Source: Arthrobacter_E sp041360795 | GTDB taxonomy: Bacteria > Actinomycetota > Actinomycetes > Actinomycetales > Micrococcaceae | Length of the DNA: 64,000 nt | Direction of reading: 5' to 3' | Assembly: GCF_041360795.1 (NCBI RefSeq) | Contig: NZ_JBFUPW010000001.1 | Location: forward strand, 682,001-746,000 | Part shown: positions 41,831-50,148 of the stretch, piece by piece | How the letters are laid out: the number at the start of each line of letters is the position of its first letter | Numbering within the stretch: position 1 is the stretch's first letter | Position numbers and translations under genes: made by a program | Notes under the pieces: model-generated | What the model was told of the DNA's origin: nothing | The model's database searches: none | Seen by the model: the letters and a program-made list of their open reading frames with translations, nothing else

Positions 41831-42652
41831 TCAGGGGGCCTGCAGCAGATCGTCGAGGCCGGGATTGAGCCGACGGAGGAACTCCGAGTGGAGGATGCCG
41901 TTACTGGCCACCGCATTGCCGCCGAACGGCCCGTCCTGTCCGTCCAGCGAGGTGAAGCGGCCGCCGGCCTCGGTGACGATCGGCACGAGCGCGGCCATGT
42001 CATAGAGGTTCAGCTCCGGCTCGCAGGCGAGGTCCACGGCGCCTTCGGCCAGGAGGCAGTAAGACCAGAAATCGCCGTAGGCGCGGGTGCGCCAGACCGT
42101 GTCGTGGAGGTTGAGGAACTCGTCCCGCAGGCCGAGCTCCTTCCAGCCGCCCAGGCTGGAGTAGGACAGGGAGGCGTCCTCGAGGCGGTGGACGTCGGAC
42201 ACCTTCAGCCGAGTGGCCGAGGCGAGGGAACGGCCCGTGTAGGCGCCATGGCCCTTGGAAGCCCACCAACGGCGGCCCAGGGCGGGAGCGCTGACGACGC
42301 CGACCACCACCTGGTCGTCCTCGATGAGGGCGATCAGCGTGGCCCAGACCGGCACACCGCGCACGAAGTTCTTGGTGCCGTCGATCGGATCGATCACCCA
42401 GCGGCGGGAGGAGTGGCCCGTGGTGCCGAACTCCTCGCCGATGACGGAATCCCGCGGCCGGGCCCGGGACAGCTGGGCGCGGATGTACTCCTCGGCGCTC
42501 CGGTCCGCATCGCTCACCGGCGTCAGATCAGGCTTGGTCTCGACCTTCAGATCCTGGGCTTTGAAGCGCGCCATGGTCTGGGCATCCACCTGGTCCGCCA
42601 TGACATGGGCAAGCCGGAGGTCATCGGTGTAGTTCTGGGAGGAGTCCATCAT
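41831..42652 (-). CDS. hisN: Histidinol-phosphatase (inositol monophosphatase family)
   Basis: A 273-residue metal-dependent phosphatase. Motifs are DSVIGEEFG (metal-binding Glu), WVIDPIDGTKNFVRG (DPIDGT) and the late Asp in LYDMAALVPIVTEAGG. In actinobacteria this subgroup dephosphorylates L-histidinol phosphate in histidine biosynthesis; close relatives act on inositol phosphates. ATG 42652 lies 7 bases after TACGGT on the same strand, so expression is probably leaderless; the adjacent ATG 42649 is equally in frame. No other his genes are nearby. Confidence 0.88.
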   Translation of the reverse strand: MMDSSQNYTDDLRLAHVMADQVDAQTMARFKAQDLKVETKPDLTPVSDADRSAEEYIRAQLSRARPRDSVIGEEFGTTGHSSRRWVIDPIDGTKNFVRGVPVWATLIALIEDDQVVVGVVSAPALGRRWWASKGHGAYTGRSLASATRLKVSDVHRLEDASLSYSSLGGWKELGLRDEFLNLHDTVWRTRAYGDFWSYCLLAEGAVDLACEPELNLYDMAALVPIVTEAGGRFTSLDGQDGPFGGNAVASNGILHSEFLRRLNPGLDDLLQAP

Positions 42653-42665
42653 GGGTTAAACCGTA
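42650..42665 (-). promoter_or_regulatory. Leaderless promoter of hisN
   Basis: On the minus strand TACGGT (42665-42660) is followed by TTAACCC and ATG 42652. Confidence 0.45.
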
Positions 42666-42716
42666 CCCACAAAGCACGCATCCCAGCTCATCCGGGGCGT
42701 GGACGTGACCGCGCCG

Positions 42717-43841
42717 TCAGGGAGTGCCGAGCTCCTTGGCTTCGCGTTCCTCCTGCGTTCCGGCGTCCAGCACCCGGCGCAGCGACTCCAGCCGCGAGGC
42801 GCCGGCGGGTCCGGCGTGGCCCTCGGCCACCCAGGCGTCCAGGCCGCAGCCGATCGCCTGCGCGCCGTGCTTGCAGCCGCGCTCGCAGGCCTCGGTGCCA
42901 GGCGCCAGGTCCGGGAACGCCTGCAGGATGCGCTCGGGATCCACCAGCGCGAGCCCGAAGGAGCGGACACCGGGAGTGTCCACGATCCAGGTCCCGGGCC
43001 GTGCTCCCGGCATCTGGAGCGCCAGGGCGGAGCTGGAGGTGTGGCGTCCACGGCCCGTGACCGCGTTGACCTGGCCGGTGGCCCGTTCGGAACCGGTGAG
43101 GGCGTTGACCATGGTCGACTTGCCGACGCCGGAGTGCCCCAGGAGGACGCTGACGGAGCCGTCGAGCTCCTCCCGGAGTTCCTCGACGGCGGTGCCCAGC
43201 AGGGAGGCGGAGCCGCCGTCGGCGCTCCGGGCGTCGATCCCGCTCGCGCCGGCCTCCGTGGTGCGGCTGATGATGACCTTGAGATCCAGGGCCTGGTAGT
43301 TCGCCAGCAGTTCGGCGGGGTCCTTCACATCGGCCTTGGTGATCAGCAGGATGGGCTCGATGCCGGCGTCGTAGGCGGCCACGAGGGCGCGGTCGATGAA
43401 ACCGGTGCGGGGTTCGGGGTTCGCGGCGGCGACCACGACCACGAGCTTGTCCGCGTTGGCCACGACGACGCGCTCCACCGGATCGGTGTCATCGGCGCTG
43501 CGCCGCAGCAGGGTCTTGCGGGGCTCGATCCGCACGAGGCGGGCCAGCGTGTCCGGATCGCCCGAGACGTCGCCCACCAGTGCCACGAAATCACCGACCA
43601 CCACCGGATTGCGGCGGAGCTCCTTGGCCCGGGCGGCGATGATGGTCCGCTCCTGCGGGGTGCCCTCATCCAGCACGGCGGTGTAGCGTCCGCGGTCCAC
43701 GGTGATGATGCGCCCGATCACCGCATCCGAATGGCTCGGGCGGTCTTTCGTGCGCGGCCGGGACCCTCGTTTGCTCGGCCGGAGCCGGACATCGGATTCA
43801 TCCCAGGAGGACAGGGAACGACCGGACTGTCCATGCCCCAC
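42717..43841 (-). CDS. rsgA: Ribosome small subunit-dependent GTPase RsgA
   Basis: A 374-residue circularly permuted GTPase acting late in 30S assembly. After an N-terminal OB-fold (GRIITVDRGRYTAVLD) the G motifs come in permuted order: G4 LLITKADV, then G1 LLGHSGVGKSTMVN and G3 WIVDTPGVRSFG. The C-terminal zinc site is CERGCKHGAQAIGC. The start GTG 43841 is 1 bp after the aroA stop (TGA-C-GTG); the frame is open further upstream but inside aroA antisense-free coding sequence, so a later start is needed. The DoxX-aroA-rsgA order indicates one transcript. Confidence 0.94.
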   Translation of the reverse strand: MGHGQSGRSLSSWDESDVRLRPSKRGSRPRTKDRPSHSDAVIGRIITVDRGRYTAVLDEGTPQERTIIAARAKELRRNPVVVGDFVALVGDVSGDPDTLARLVRIEPRKTLLRRSADDTDPVERVVVANADKLVVVVAAANPEPRTGFIDRALVAAYDAGIEPILLITKADVKDPAELLANYQALDLKVIISRTTEAGASGIDARSADGGSASLLGTAVEELREELDGSVSVLLGHSGVGKSTMVNALTGSERATGQVNAVTGRGRHTSSSALALQMPGARPGTWIVDTPGVRSFGLALVDPERILQAFPDLAPGTEACERGCKHGAQAIGCGLDAWVAEGHAGPAGASRLESLRRVLDAGTQEEREAKELGTP

Positions 43842-43842
43842 G

Positions 43843-45210
43843 TCAGGAGCCCGCCTGGGCGCCGGGCGCCGTGGTCGGTCCTGTGCTGCCGGCGGCGCCG
43901 TCCAGCATGGCTGTCCAGAGTGCAGGGAAATCGGGCATGGTCTTGGCGGTGGTGGCGATGTCCTCCACGAAGGTGTCCGGCACGGCCAGGCCCCAGATGG
44001 CGCCCGCGGTGGCCATGCGGTGGTCCGCATAGCTGTCCAGCACGGCGCCGTGCAGGGGAACCGGCCGGATGATCAGACCGTCAGTGGTCTCCTCGGCGTC
44101 ACCGCCCATGCGGCGGATCTCCGTGACGAGGGCTTCGAGCCGGTTGGTCTCGTGACCGCGGAGATGCGCGATGCCGCTCAGGCGCGACGGCGAGCCGGCC
44201 AGGGCGCACAGCGCGGCCACCGTGGGAGCCAGCTCACTCGTGTCCGCGAAGTCGCCGCCCAGGATCCGCGGTCCGCCCTGCACCACGAGGGTGGTGCCGT
44301 CCAGGGTGACCGTGGCGCCCATCCGGAGGAGGATGTCCCGCCAGAGGTCGCCCACCTGCGTGGTGGGACTCGGCCAGTGCGGCACCCGGACGGTGCCGCC
44401 CGTGACGAGGGCCGCGGCGAGGAAAGGACCCGCGTTACTGAGGTCCTGCTCGATCCGCACGTCGAAGGCGCTGATGGGACCTGGCGAGACGAACCAGTGA
44501 TCCGGCACGGAGTCGTCCACCGTGACGCCGAGGGAGCGGAGGACCTCGACGGTCATGCGGATGTGGTCCAGGCTGGGCACCGGCTTCCCGGCGTGCTCGA
44601 TGTGGAGGCCGTCCTCGAAACGGGCGCCGACCAGGAGGAGGGCCGAGACGAACTGGCTGCTGCCGCTCGCGTCGATGATCACGTGGCCGCCGGGGACGGA
44701 GCCCTCGCCGCGCACGGTGAAGGGGAGCGCCGCCGGGGCGCCGCCGTCGTCGGACGTCAGGGTGATGCCGAGTGCCGCGAGAGCCTGGATGATCGCGCCC
44801 ATGGGGCGCTGGCGTGCATGGGGGTCACCGTCGAAGTGGGTGTCACCCCGGCGCAGGGCCGCCAGCGGGGGGACGAATCGCATGACGGTCCCGGCGAGCC
44901 CGCAGTCCACGCTCACCGGCGAAGCGGGGGCGTCCTGGGGGATCGGTGAGATGAGCAGATCGGGACCGAAGGACCCGTCCCCGGGGACCTCCTCCACGGT
45001 GGCGCCCAGGCTGCGCAGGGCCGCGATCATCAGCGCCGAGTCGCGGGAATGCAGAGGCGCGCGGAGCCGGGAGGGGCCATCGGCCAGGGCGGCGAGCACG
45101 AGGTAACGGTTGGTCAGGGATTTGGAACCCGGCACGGAGACGGTCGCGTCGACCGGGCCGGAGGCCAGGGGAGCCGCCCAGGGCTGGGCGGCAGGGACTT
45201 GCTGAGGCAC
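43843..45210 (-). CDS. aroA: 3-phosphoshikimate 1-carboxyvinyltransferase (EPSP synthase)
   Basis: A 455-residue enzyme of the shikimate pathway that adds phosphoenolpyruvate to shikimate-3-phosphate. The signature regions are VPGSKSLTNRYLVLAALADG at the N-terminus, DCGLAGTVMRFVPPLAAL (variant of the LGNAGTAMR motif), GDPHARQRPMGAIIQAL (R-x-R-P) and DSYADHRMATAGA. The LAGT/MRF variant is usual in actinobacterial AroA. GTG 45210 follows the DoxX stop by 3 bp. The C-terminal ~15 residues are Gly/Ala/Thr-rich. Confidence 0.95.
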   Translation of the reverse strand: MPQQVPAAQPWAAPLASGPVDATVSVPGSKSLTNRYLVLAALADGPSRLRAPLHSRDSALMIAALRSLGATVEEVPGDGSFGPDLLISPIPQDAPASPVSVDCGLAGTVMRFVPPLAALRRGDTHFDGDPHARQRPMGAIIQALAALGITLTSDDGGAPAALPFTVRGEGSVPGGHVIIDASGSSQFVSALLLVGARFEDGLHIEHAGKPVPSLDHIRMTVEVLRSLGVTVDDSVPDHWFVSPGPISAFDVRIEQDLSNAGPFLAAALVTGGTVRVPHWPSPTTQVGDLWRDILLRMGATVTLDGTTLVVQGGPRILGGDFADTSELAPTVAALCALAGSPSRLSGIAHLRGHETNRLEALVTEIRRMGGDAEETTDGLIIRPVPLHGAVLDSYADHRMATAGAIWGLAVPDTFVEDIATTAKTMPDFPALWTAMLDGAAGSTGPTTAPGAQAGS

Positions 45211-45213
45211 GAA

Positions 45214-45675
45214 TCAGTCTCCCTTGGCGGCGCCGGAGCCACCCTCGGGGCGGTTCTGGACGCGCCAGACCAGGCTCGGCTTGCCCGCGGTGTCCACCAT
45301 GGCCAGCAGGGCGGCGCCGTTAAGCGAGAGGTTCTTCAGCAACTGATGGCGGCGGGCGGCGCGGCCCTCCTTGGTGGTCGCGTCAGCGGCGCGGTAGTCC
45401 AGCGCGGTGGTGCAGGCCGCGGAGGCGGCGAGGATCAGGGCGGCGAGGCGGGGCAGCTTGCCGAACGCGAAGAGTGCTCCGGCGCCGAGCTGTGCGCCAC
45501 CGGCTGCGCGGTTGAGGAAGGCGTCCCCGAGCTCGACCGGCAGGGTGTCCGCCACACGGCGTGCCAGCACGGCGGGCCGGACGGTGGGATCCTGCGCCTT
45601 CTTGATCTTGCGGATGCCGTCAGCGATGAAGCTGCTGGCGAGGAGCGGACGGGCAAGGATTCGAACCACGGACAC
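45214..45675 (-). CDS. DoxX family membrane protein
   Basis: A 153-residue protein of the DoxX/SURF4-like group. It starts SVVRILARPLLASSFIADGI and has hydrophobic segments near residues 8-22, 58-75, 77-95 and 118-135. An RH-x-x-L-K-N segment (RRHQLLKNLSLNGAALLAM) matches this family. DoxX proteins are often part of redox or thiosulfate-linked membrane complexes; the specific role is unknown. I chose GTG 45675 with GGAGG just upstream; GTG 45669 is possible. A TAAGAC box at 45746-45741 (minus strand) is its likely -10, divergent from sigH. Confidence 0.85.
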   Translation of the reverse strand: MSVVRILARPLLASSFIADGIRKIKKAQDPTVRPAVLARRVADTLPVELGDAFLNRAAGGAQLGAGALFAFGKLPRLAALILAASAACTTALDYRAADATTKEGRAARRHQLLKNLSLNGAALLAMVDTAGKPSLVWRVQNRPEGGSGAAKGD

Positions 45676-45755
45676 GAGACCTCCTGGAGAGATGGGTTCA
45701 CCTGGTGGGTCGCGGGACAGGATCGCCCGGACTACCTCTAGTCTTACACCTTTGC

Positions 45756-45781
45756 GGAATATTTGCGCCGCGGGAGCCGTT
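45756..45781 (+). promoter_or_regulatory. SigH/SigR-type autoregulatory promoter
   Basis: GGAAT (45756-45760), exactly 18 bp, then GTT (45779-45781) is the consensus of promoters used by the SigH/SigR redox sigma factors. The start near 45787 gives an mRNA that includes ATG 45841, which has AGGAGAG just upstream. Confidence 0.75.
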
Positions 45782-45919
45782 GTCCGAAGCAGTGATGACA
45801 CGAGGAGAAGCCTCGTGCGGAGGATGTTTCAGGAGAGCCCATGCCCGTGGTCTTGGATCGCCCGGCAGCACCCGCGGTGCGGGCCGGTGGTTCCCCGCTT
45901 CCGGCGCTGCCCGCGGGGC

Positions 45920-45934
45920 TAGACTGGGACGCGA
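45920..45934 (+). promoter_or_regulatory. Housekeeping promoter for the short sigH product
   Basis: TAGACT at 45920-45925 is followed by 8 bases and ATG 45934, consistent with a leaderless or near-leaderless transcript. It lies inside the upstream extension of the sigH reading frame. Confidence 0.6.
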
Positions 45935-46653
45935 TGAACACCACGGAATCGGAGAATCCCGGGTCCGGAGCCGCCGCGGCCCGGAAGACGGATGAAGAAG
46001 CAACGGGGCGGTCCGCCTCGGACAGCAGTGCGGTGGACGTCGCGTCCGAGAGCGACGATCAGCGACGGGCCCGTTTCGAGCGGGACGCCATGCAGTACGT
46101 GGACCAGCTGTATTCGGCGGCCATGCGCATGGCCAGGAACCCTGCCGACGCTGAGGATCTGGTGCAGGAGGCCTATACCAAGGCGTTCTCTGCCTTCCAC
46201 CAGTACAAGCCCGGAACGAATCTGAAGGCCTGGCTGTACCGCATCCTGACCAATACGTACATCAACCTCTACCGCAAGCGGCAGCGCGAGCCTCTGCAGT
46301 CTCATGGCGAGACCATCGAGGACTGGCAGCTGGCGCGGGCGGAGTCCCATACGTCCACCGGCCTCCGTTCCGCAGAGACGGAAGCCCTGGATCACCTGCC
46401 GGACTCGGACGTCAAGCGGGCCCTGCAGGCCATTCCGGAGGAATTCCGGCTGGCGGTGTACTTCGCGGACGTCGAAGGCTTCGCCTACAAAGAGATTTCA
46501 GAGATCATGAACACCCCGATCGGGACGGTCATGTCCCGCCTGCACCGTGGACGCCGGATGCTCCGCGAGATGCTGGCGGAGTACGCGGCCGAGCGGGGGA
46601 TCGGCGTGCGGCGCACCGCAGCTGACACGGCACCAGTGGAGAAAGCGAAATGA
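45934..46653 (+). CDS. sigH: ECF RNA polymerase sigma factor SigH (SigR-type redox stress sigma)
   Basis: A 239-residue group-4 sigma factor. Region 2 begins ERDAMQYVDQLYSAAMRMAR and includes AEDLVQEAYTKAFSAFHQY and LKAWLYRILTNTYINLYRK; region 4 carries DVEGFAYKEISEIMNTPIGT and VMSRLHRGRRMLREML. It is followed by an overlapping RsrA-like anti-sigma gene, the pair controlling thiol-oxidative and heat stress genes. Two starts are supported: ATG 45934 (short, leaderless behind TAGACT) and ATG 45841, 31 codons upstream in frame, with AGGAGAG and served by the GGAAT-N18-GTT promoter. A longer stress-induced isoform is therefore likely, as reported for SigR of Streptomyces coelicolor. Confidence 0.93.
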   Translation: MNTTESENPGSGAAAARKTDEEATGRSASDSSAVDVASESDDQRRARFERDAMQYVDQLYSAAMRMARNPADAEDLVQEAYTKAFSAFHQYKPGTNLKAWLYRILTNTYINLYRKRQREPLQSHGETIEDWQLARAESHTSTGLRSAETEALDHLPDSDVKRALQAIPEEFRLAVYFADVEGFAYKEISEIMNTPIGTVMSRLHRGRRMLREMLAEYAAERGIGVRRTAADTAPVEKAK

Positions 46654-46901
46654 AAGACTGCCAAGGCCTGGGCGATTGCGAAGACGCCCGTATTGAACGC
46701 ATCTACGAATACCTCGACGGCGCGCTGCCCCGCGCCGATGTGGAGGAGATCAAAGATCACCTGGCGAACTGCCCCAACTGCCTGGAGCAGCATGACCTCG
46801 AATGCATGATCCGCTCCATGGTGAAGCGTTCCTGCACCGAGGCCGCTCCGGATCAGCTCAAGCAGAGCATCCTGGAGAGGATCCACGCCGCCCGCGCTTG
46901 A
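46650..46901 (+). CDS. rsrA: Zinc-binding redox anti-sigma factor, RsrA-like
   Basis: An 83-residue ZAS-type anti-sigma factor. His37, Cys41 and Cys44 form the HxxxCxxC motif (DHLANCPNC), with further cysteines at 4, 10, 52 and 62; positions 10 and 62 correspond to RsrA residues involved in zinc binding and disulphide switching. Reduced protein would hold SigH; oxidation would release zinc and the sigma factor. The ATG overlaps the sigH stop (ATGA). A strong hairpin ends the operon. Confidence 0.92.
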   Translation: MKDCQGLGDCEDARIERIYEYLDGALPRADVEEIKDHLANCPNCLEQHDLECMIRSMVKRSCTEAAPDQLKQSILERIHAARA

Positions 46902-46950
46902 TCCCGTGAATCGCCGGGAGTCGCACGCAGTCAGCGGCTGATTCCCGGGG

Positions 46951-46991
46951 AAGCCCCCGGGCCCGTCCCTCGTGGACAGGCCCGGGGGCTT
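46951..46991 (+). terminator. Terminator of the sigH-rsrA operon
   Basis: Arms aagcccccgggcc (46951-46963) and ggcccgggggctt (46979-46991) form a 13-bp stem; the loop can extend it with gtcc/ggac. The downstream base run is TTCCC. The remaining 190 bp to the next gene has an AT-rich patch (47042-47072) that may hold its promoter. Confidence 0.85.
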
Positions 46992-47183
46992 TCCCGTGCC
47001 CTGGCACCGGCCTCGTGGCAGACGGTCTTCCACGGAGTCGCCTATTGTTAATTGTTTAACTTTTTCTGTAACAGTCATTGAAGCGGACTGTGACGATCTG
47101 GTCTTGTGGAAGTGATCACACCCCGGCCGACCCGGCCCGGGCGTCCTGTGGTCCTCGCACCTCCACCCTGAAAGGTGACCACC

Positions 47184-48350
47184 ATGAGAAAGAAGATCGT
47201 GAGCGCGGCCTCCGCCGGCGCCCTGACCCTGGGTCTGGGACTCTTCGGTGTGCTGCTCCCAGCCGTCCCGGCGCAGGCGGCCATCACGCCGACCGCCACG
47301 GACTCCGACGGCGACGGCCTGCCGGACGCCTGGGAGACCAACGGCGTCGACACGGACGGGGACGGGGTCATCGACCTCGACCTTCCCGCACTGGGGGCCG
47401 ACCCCCACCGGGCGGATCTCTTCGTCGAGCTGGACTACATGCCCGGCCTCCTGCCCTCCACGGCGGAACTCGACAGGATCCGGCAGGGTTTCGCCGACCT
47501 TCCCGTCAACAACCCCGACGGCACCACGGGCGTCACCATCCACCTCGACGCGGGATCAGCGCGCGGAGCGGCCTACGACCTGGGCGGCGGCAATGAGATC
47601 CCGTACAAGCAGAACCTGAGCGGCGTGGACGAGGTCCGCACGCTCCGGCAGCAGTACTCCGACGCGAACCGTGCCAATGTCTTCCACTACGCGGTGTTCG
47701 GGGACAGTTACGGCAGCGGCTCGTCCTCGGGGCAGGCCTGGATCAACGGGCTGGAGCTCCTGGTGACGGTGGGCCCCCGCTACTGGGGCAACGCCAGCAG
47801 CGACACCCGTGTGGGAACCTTCATCCACGAGCTCGGGCACAACCTCGGCCTGACGCACGGCGGCGCTGACAACGTCAACAACAAGCCGAACTACCTGAGC
47901 ATCATGAACTACTCCTATCAGCTGACGGGAGTCCCGCAGACCGCCGGAGGCGCCTACTTCGGCTACTCCACCCGCTCGCAGATCAGCCTCAATGAGGCGG
48001 CCCTCAACGAGGCGGCCGGTCTCGGCCCCGCGGCGGCGGGCAATCAGCTGTACTGGTGGACCGGTGGCACCCGGCACCAGGCCCGGGCCGACGCCGCGAT
48101 CGACTGGAACTGGAACGGGGCCATCAACGCGGGCACCGTGAAGCAGGACATCAACAAGGACAATGCGGTGGGCACCCTGAACGCCCCGAATGATCTGCAG
48201 AACCTGAGCCTCGCGGTCGGCACCAAGGGCAAGGCGTACAGCGGCCGGACCGCCCGCAGCGCTCCGGTCCCGCTCGTGGCCGAGACGAATGAACTCACCT
48301 ACGAACTGGCCCGGCAGCTCCACCCGGACAAGGTCCCGGCCAAGCGCTGA
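47184..48350 (+). CDS. Secreted zinc metalloprotease (metzincin-like) with a calcium-binding segment
   Basis: A 388-residue exported protein. The signal peptide MRKKIVSAASAGALTLGLGL ends near AQA-AI (about residue 33). A Ca2+-binding thrombospondin type 3-like stretch follows (DSDGDGLPDAWE and DTDGDGVIDLD). The catalytic domain carries HELGHNLGLTHGG, the elongated zinc site HExxHxxGxxH, and a Met-turn (SIMNYSY). These define a metzincin; the subfamily is uncertain. I chose ATG 47184 with GAAAGG about 9 bp upstream; GTG 47175 is an alternative. It stands alone between two terminators, so its substrate cannot be inferred from neighbours. Confidence 0.85.
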   Translation: MRKKIVSAASAGALTLGLGLFGVLLPAVPAQAAITPTATDSDGDGLPDAWETNGVDTDGDGVIDLDLPALGADPHRADLFVELDYMPGLLPSTAELDRIRQGFADLPVNNPDGTTGVTIHLDAGSARGAAYDLGGGNEIPYKQNLSGVDEVRTLRQQYSDANRANVFHYAVFGDSYGSGSSSGQAWINGLELLVTVGPRYWGNASSDTRVGTFIHELGHNLGLTHGGADNVNNKPNYLSIMNYSYQLTGVPQTAGGAYFGYSTRSQISLNEAALNEAAGLGPAAAGNQLYWWTGGTRHQARADAAIDWNWNGAINAGTVKQDINKDNAVGTLNAPNDLQNLSLAVGTKGKAYSGRTARSAPVPLVAETNELTYELARQLHPDKVPAKR

Positions 48351-48409
48351 GCGGCGTGAGCGTGCCGAGCGCCGGCTCACACCCTGAACGCCCGACGTCG
48401 GCCCTCATC

Positions 48410-48426
48410 CCGCGCCGATGGCGCGG
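48410..48426 (+). terminator. Small hairpin after the metalloprotease gene
   Basis: ccgcgcc (48410-48416) and ggcgcgg (48420-48426) form a 7-bp stem with a 3-base loop followed by tttcgct. Confidence 0.4.
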
Positions 48427-48500
48427 TTTCGCTCCGGTCCCCTCCATATGGGAGACTTGAGGGCAGCTCTTTGAGAGTCGAGAACAGAAGGAGTCCAGCT

Positions 48501-48575
48501 ATGAGCAAGCGTGCACGCAAGCGTCGTGATCGTAAGCGTGGCGGTGCCAACCACGGCAAGCGCCCCAACACCTGA
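48501..48575 (+). CDS. Ribosomal protein bL37
   Basis: A 24-residue, strongly basic protein, MSKRARKRRDRKRGGANHGK and then RPNT. It matches in size and pattern (RKRRDRK...ANHGKRPN) the actinobacterial large-subunit protein bL37 first seen in mycobacterial ribosome structures. AAGGAG lies 8 bp before ATG 48501. It is a single-gene unit with a 14-bp terminator hairpin downstream, consistent with high independent expression. It should not be confused with the ~33-residue AURKAIP1/COX24-like bS22. Confidence 0.9.
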   Translation: MSKRARKRRDRKRGGANHGKRPNT

Positions 48576-48626
48576 GACTGACTGCCGCCCGGTGCGGCAG
48601 ATCATCTCAGCGTGACGCTGAACAGT

Positions 48627-48659
48627 CGGGCCCTGGAACCATTGCGGTTCCAGGGCCCG
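48627..48659 (+). terminator. Terminator of bL37
   Basis: cgggccctggaacc (48627-48640) and ggttccagggcccg (48646-48659) form a perfect 14-bp stem with a 5-base loop. It can also serve the convergent padR operon, which ends at 48694. A small 6-bp hairpin (tcagcg-tga-cgctga) lies just before it. Confidence 0.85.
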
Positions 48660-48693
48660 AGGCGTCTGTCCGCCGGGTGGGTCCGTGGCGGGA

Positions 48694-49311
48694 TCAGTTC
48701 CTGAAGAGCTCCTTGGCGTCGGCTCGGGCCCTGTCCAGGATCATGCGCAGGGATTCCAGCTCGGTCTCCGTCAGCTCGCCGTGGGCTTTGCGGAGCCTCA
48801 CGAGCATCAGGAGCTCCGACCGGAAGCCCGTGATGAGCTGTTCCGCGGCCTGGCTGAGGGCGGTGGCCCGGGCCTGCGACGCCGACGTTCCCGGCTTCAC
48901 ATACCCGTGGTGCGCGGCCTCGGCGCGGGCCTGGCGGGTGGTGGAGGTCAGTTCCTCGCGGAGGGACCGGATATTGCTCCCGATGTCCTCCCGCAGCGTG
49001 TCCGCCAGGCGCCGGACGGAGGCCGAGATGTCGTTCTCCACGCCGGACAGCTCCTCCCGGCGGTTCGCGAGTTCGCGGCGGCCGGCGTCGGTCAGGCTGT
49101 AGCTCGTGCGCCGTCCGTCCACCTGGGTGCTGACCAGCCCTTCCTCCTCCAGCTTGGCGAGCCGGGGATAGATGGTCCCGGCGCTGGGGGAGTAGGTCCC
49201 GTTGAAGCGGTCGCTGAGGGCCTTGATGAGGTCGTAGCCGTGTTTGGCGCCGTCCTCCAGCAGGGCCAGAAGGTAGAGACGCAAGGCGCCGTGGGCGAAG
49301 ACGGGGGGCAT
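48694..49311 (-). CDS. PadR family transcriptional regulator
   Basis: A 205-residue regulator with the PadR winged helix: ALRLYLLALLEDGAKHGYDLIKAL, SAGTIYPRLAKLEEEGLV and RRTSYSLTDAGRREL. A C-terminal helical region mediates dimerisation. It is co-transcribed with the upstream DUF4097 gene (stop and start overlap as TAATG). Repeated CGATATATCG dyads over the operon promoter are likely its own binding sites, implying autoregulation. The inducing signal is unknown. Confidence 0.9.
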   Translation of the reverse strand: MPPVFAHGALRLYLLALLEDGAKHGYDLIKALSDRFNGTYSPSAGTIYPRLAKLEEEGLVSTQVDGRRTSYSLTDAGRRELANRREELSGVENDISASVRRLADTLREDIGSNIRSLREELTSTTRQARAEAAHHGYVKPGTSASQARATALSQAAEQLITGFRSELLMLVRLRKAHGELTETELESLRMILDRARADAKELFRN

Positions 49312-50129
49312 TACAGTTCTCCTTCCTCGTCCGGGGCGTGCACCACCGAGACGTCGCCGGACACGGAGTTGGTGCGGAGCACCAGGAGGTGTTCCTCCGG
49401 TCCGACGATCGTGGCGACCGTGTTCTTCACGGGCATGTACCGCTGCGTGTCGATGGTGACCTGGCCGGAGCCGGTCTTGGCCTTCAGGTCGACGCCCACG
49501 GTGTGGGGGAGACGGATGGTCATGTCGCCCGAGACGGTGTTGGCCCCGATGTCCTGCGTGTCCGCGGAGACGTCCAGGAGGATCTCGCCGCTGACGTTGT
49601 TGAGCCGGACGTGGTTGAGCGCGCCCGTGGCCGTGACGGCTCCGGACACGGTGTTCACGGACAGGCTGCCGTGGTGATTGCGCACGATCGCCTCGCCGCT
49701 GACCGAGTTCACGTCCAGGTGGGAGGCGGTCCGGTCGGCCACCACATCGCCGGAGACGGTGTTGAGGGAGGTCTTGGCCGTGGTGCCGGAGACCAGCCCG
49801 TTGCCGGCGACGGTGGACGCGTCCACCTGGATGCCGGCGGGAACGGCGATGCTGATGATGACCGAGTTCTCCTGGGACTGGGTGACGGTGTTCATGACGT
49901 TCTTGAACCAGCCCTGAGGGCCCGGTTCCTGGTGCCGGACTTCGAGGCGTCCGGCGTTGAAACTGACATCGAGGGGATCACCGGAGATCTCGGAGACCTC
50001 GATGCGGGTGAGGCTGTCGTCGTGGGTGACCACGTCGAAGCGCCCGTGCACGATGCCGAGCTTCAGGGATGTCACACCTTCGATGTCGATCGTCTGCGGA
50101 CCGGTGACGGCCCAGCGTTCCTCTGCCAT
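49311..50129 (-). CDS. DUF4097 family beta-strand repeat protein
   Basis: A 272-residue protein made mostly of regularly spaced beta repeats with the motif N-x-V-S-G (LNTVSGDVVADR, VNSVSGEAIVRN, VNTVSGAVTATG, LNNVSGEILLDV, ANTVSGDMTIRL, TNSVSGDVSVVH), typical of DUF4097 parallel beta-helix-like folds. It has no signal peptide or membrane helix, so it is probably cytoplasmic. Pairing with a PadR-type gene is common; its biochemical role is unknown. ATG 50129 has GGAGGAGAG upstream; a longer open frame runs through the promoter and is rejected. Confidence 0.88.
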   Translation of the reverse strand: MAEERWAVTGPQTIDIEGVTSLKLGIVHGRFDVVTHDDSLTRIEVSEISGDPLDVSFNAGRLEVRHQEPGPQGWFKNVMNTVTQSQENSVIISIAVPAGIQVDASTVAGNGLVSGTTAKTSLNTVSGDVVADRTASHLDVNSVSGEAIVRNHHGSLSVNTVSGAVTATGALNHVRLNNVSGEILLDVSADTQDIGANTVSGDMTIRLPHTVGVDLKAKTGSGQVTIDTQRYMPVKNTVATIVGPEEHLLVLRTNSVSGDVSVVHAPDEEGEL

Positions 50130-50148
50130 GCTCTCCTCCTCGGATCTT

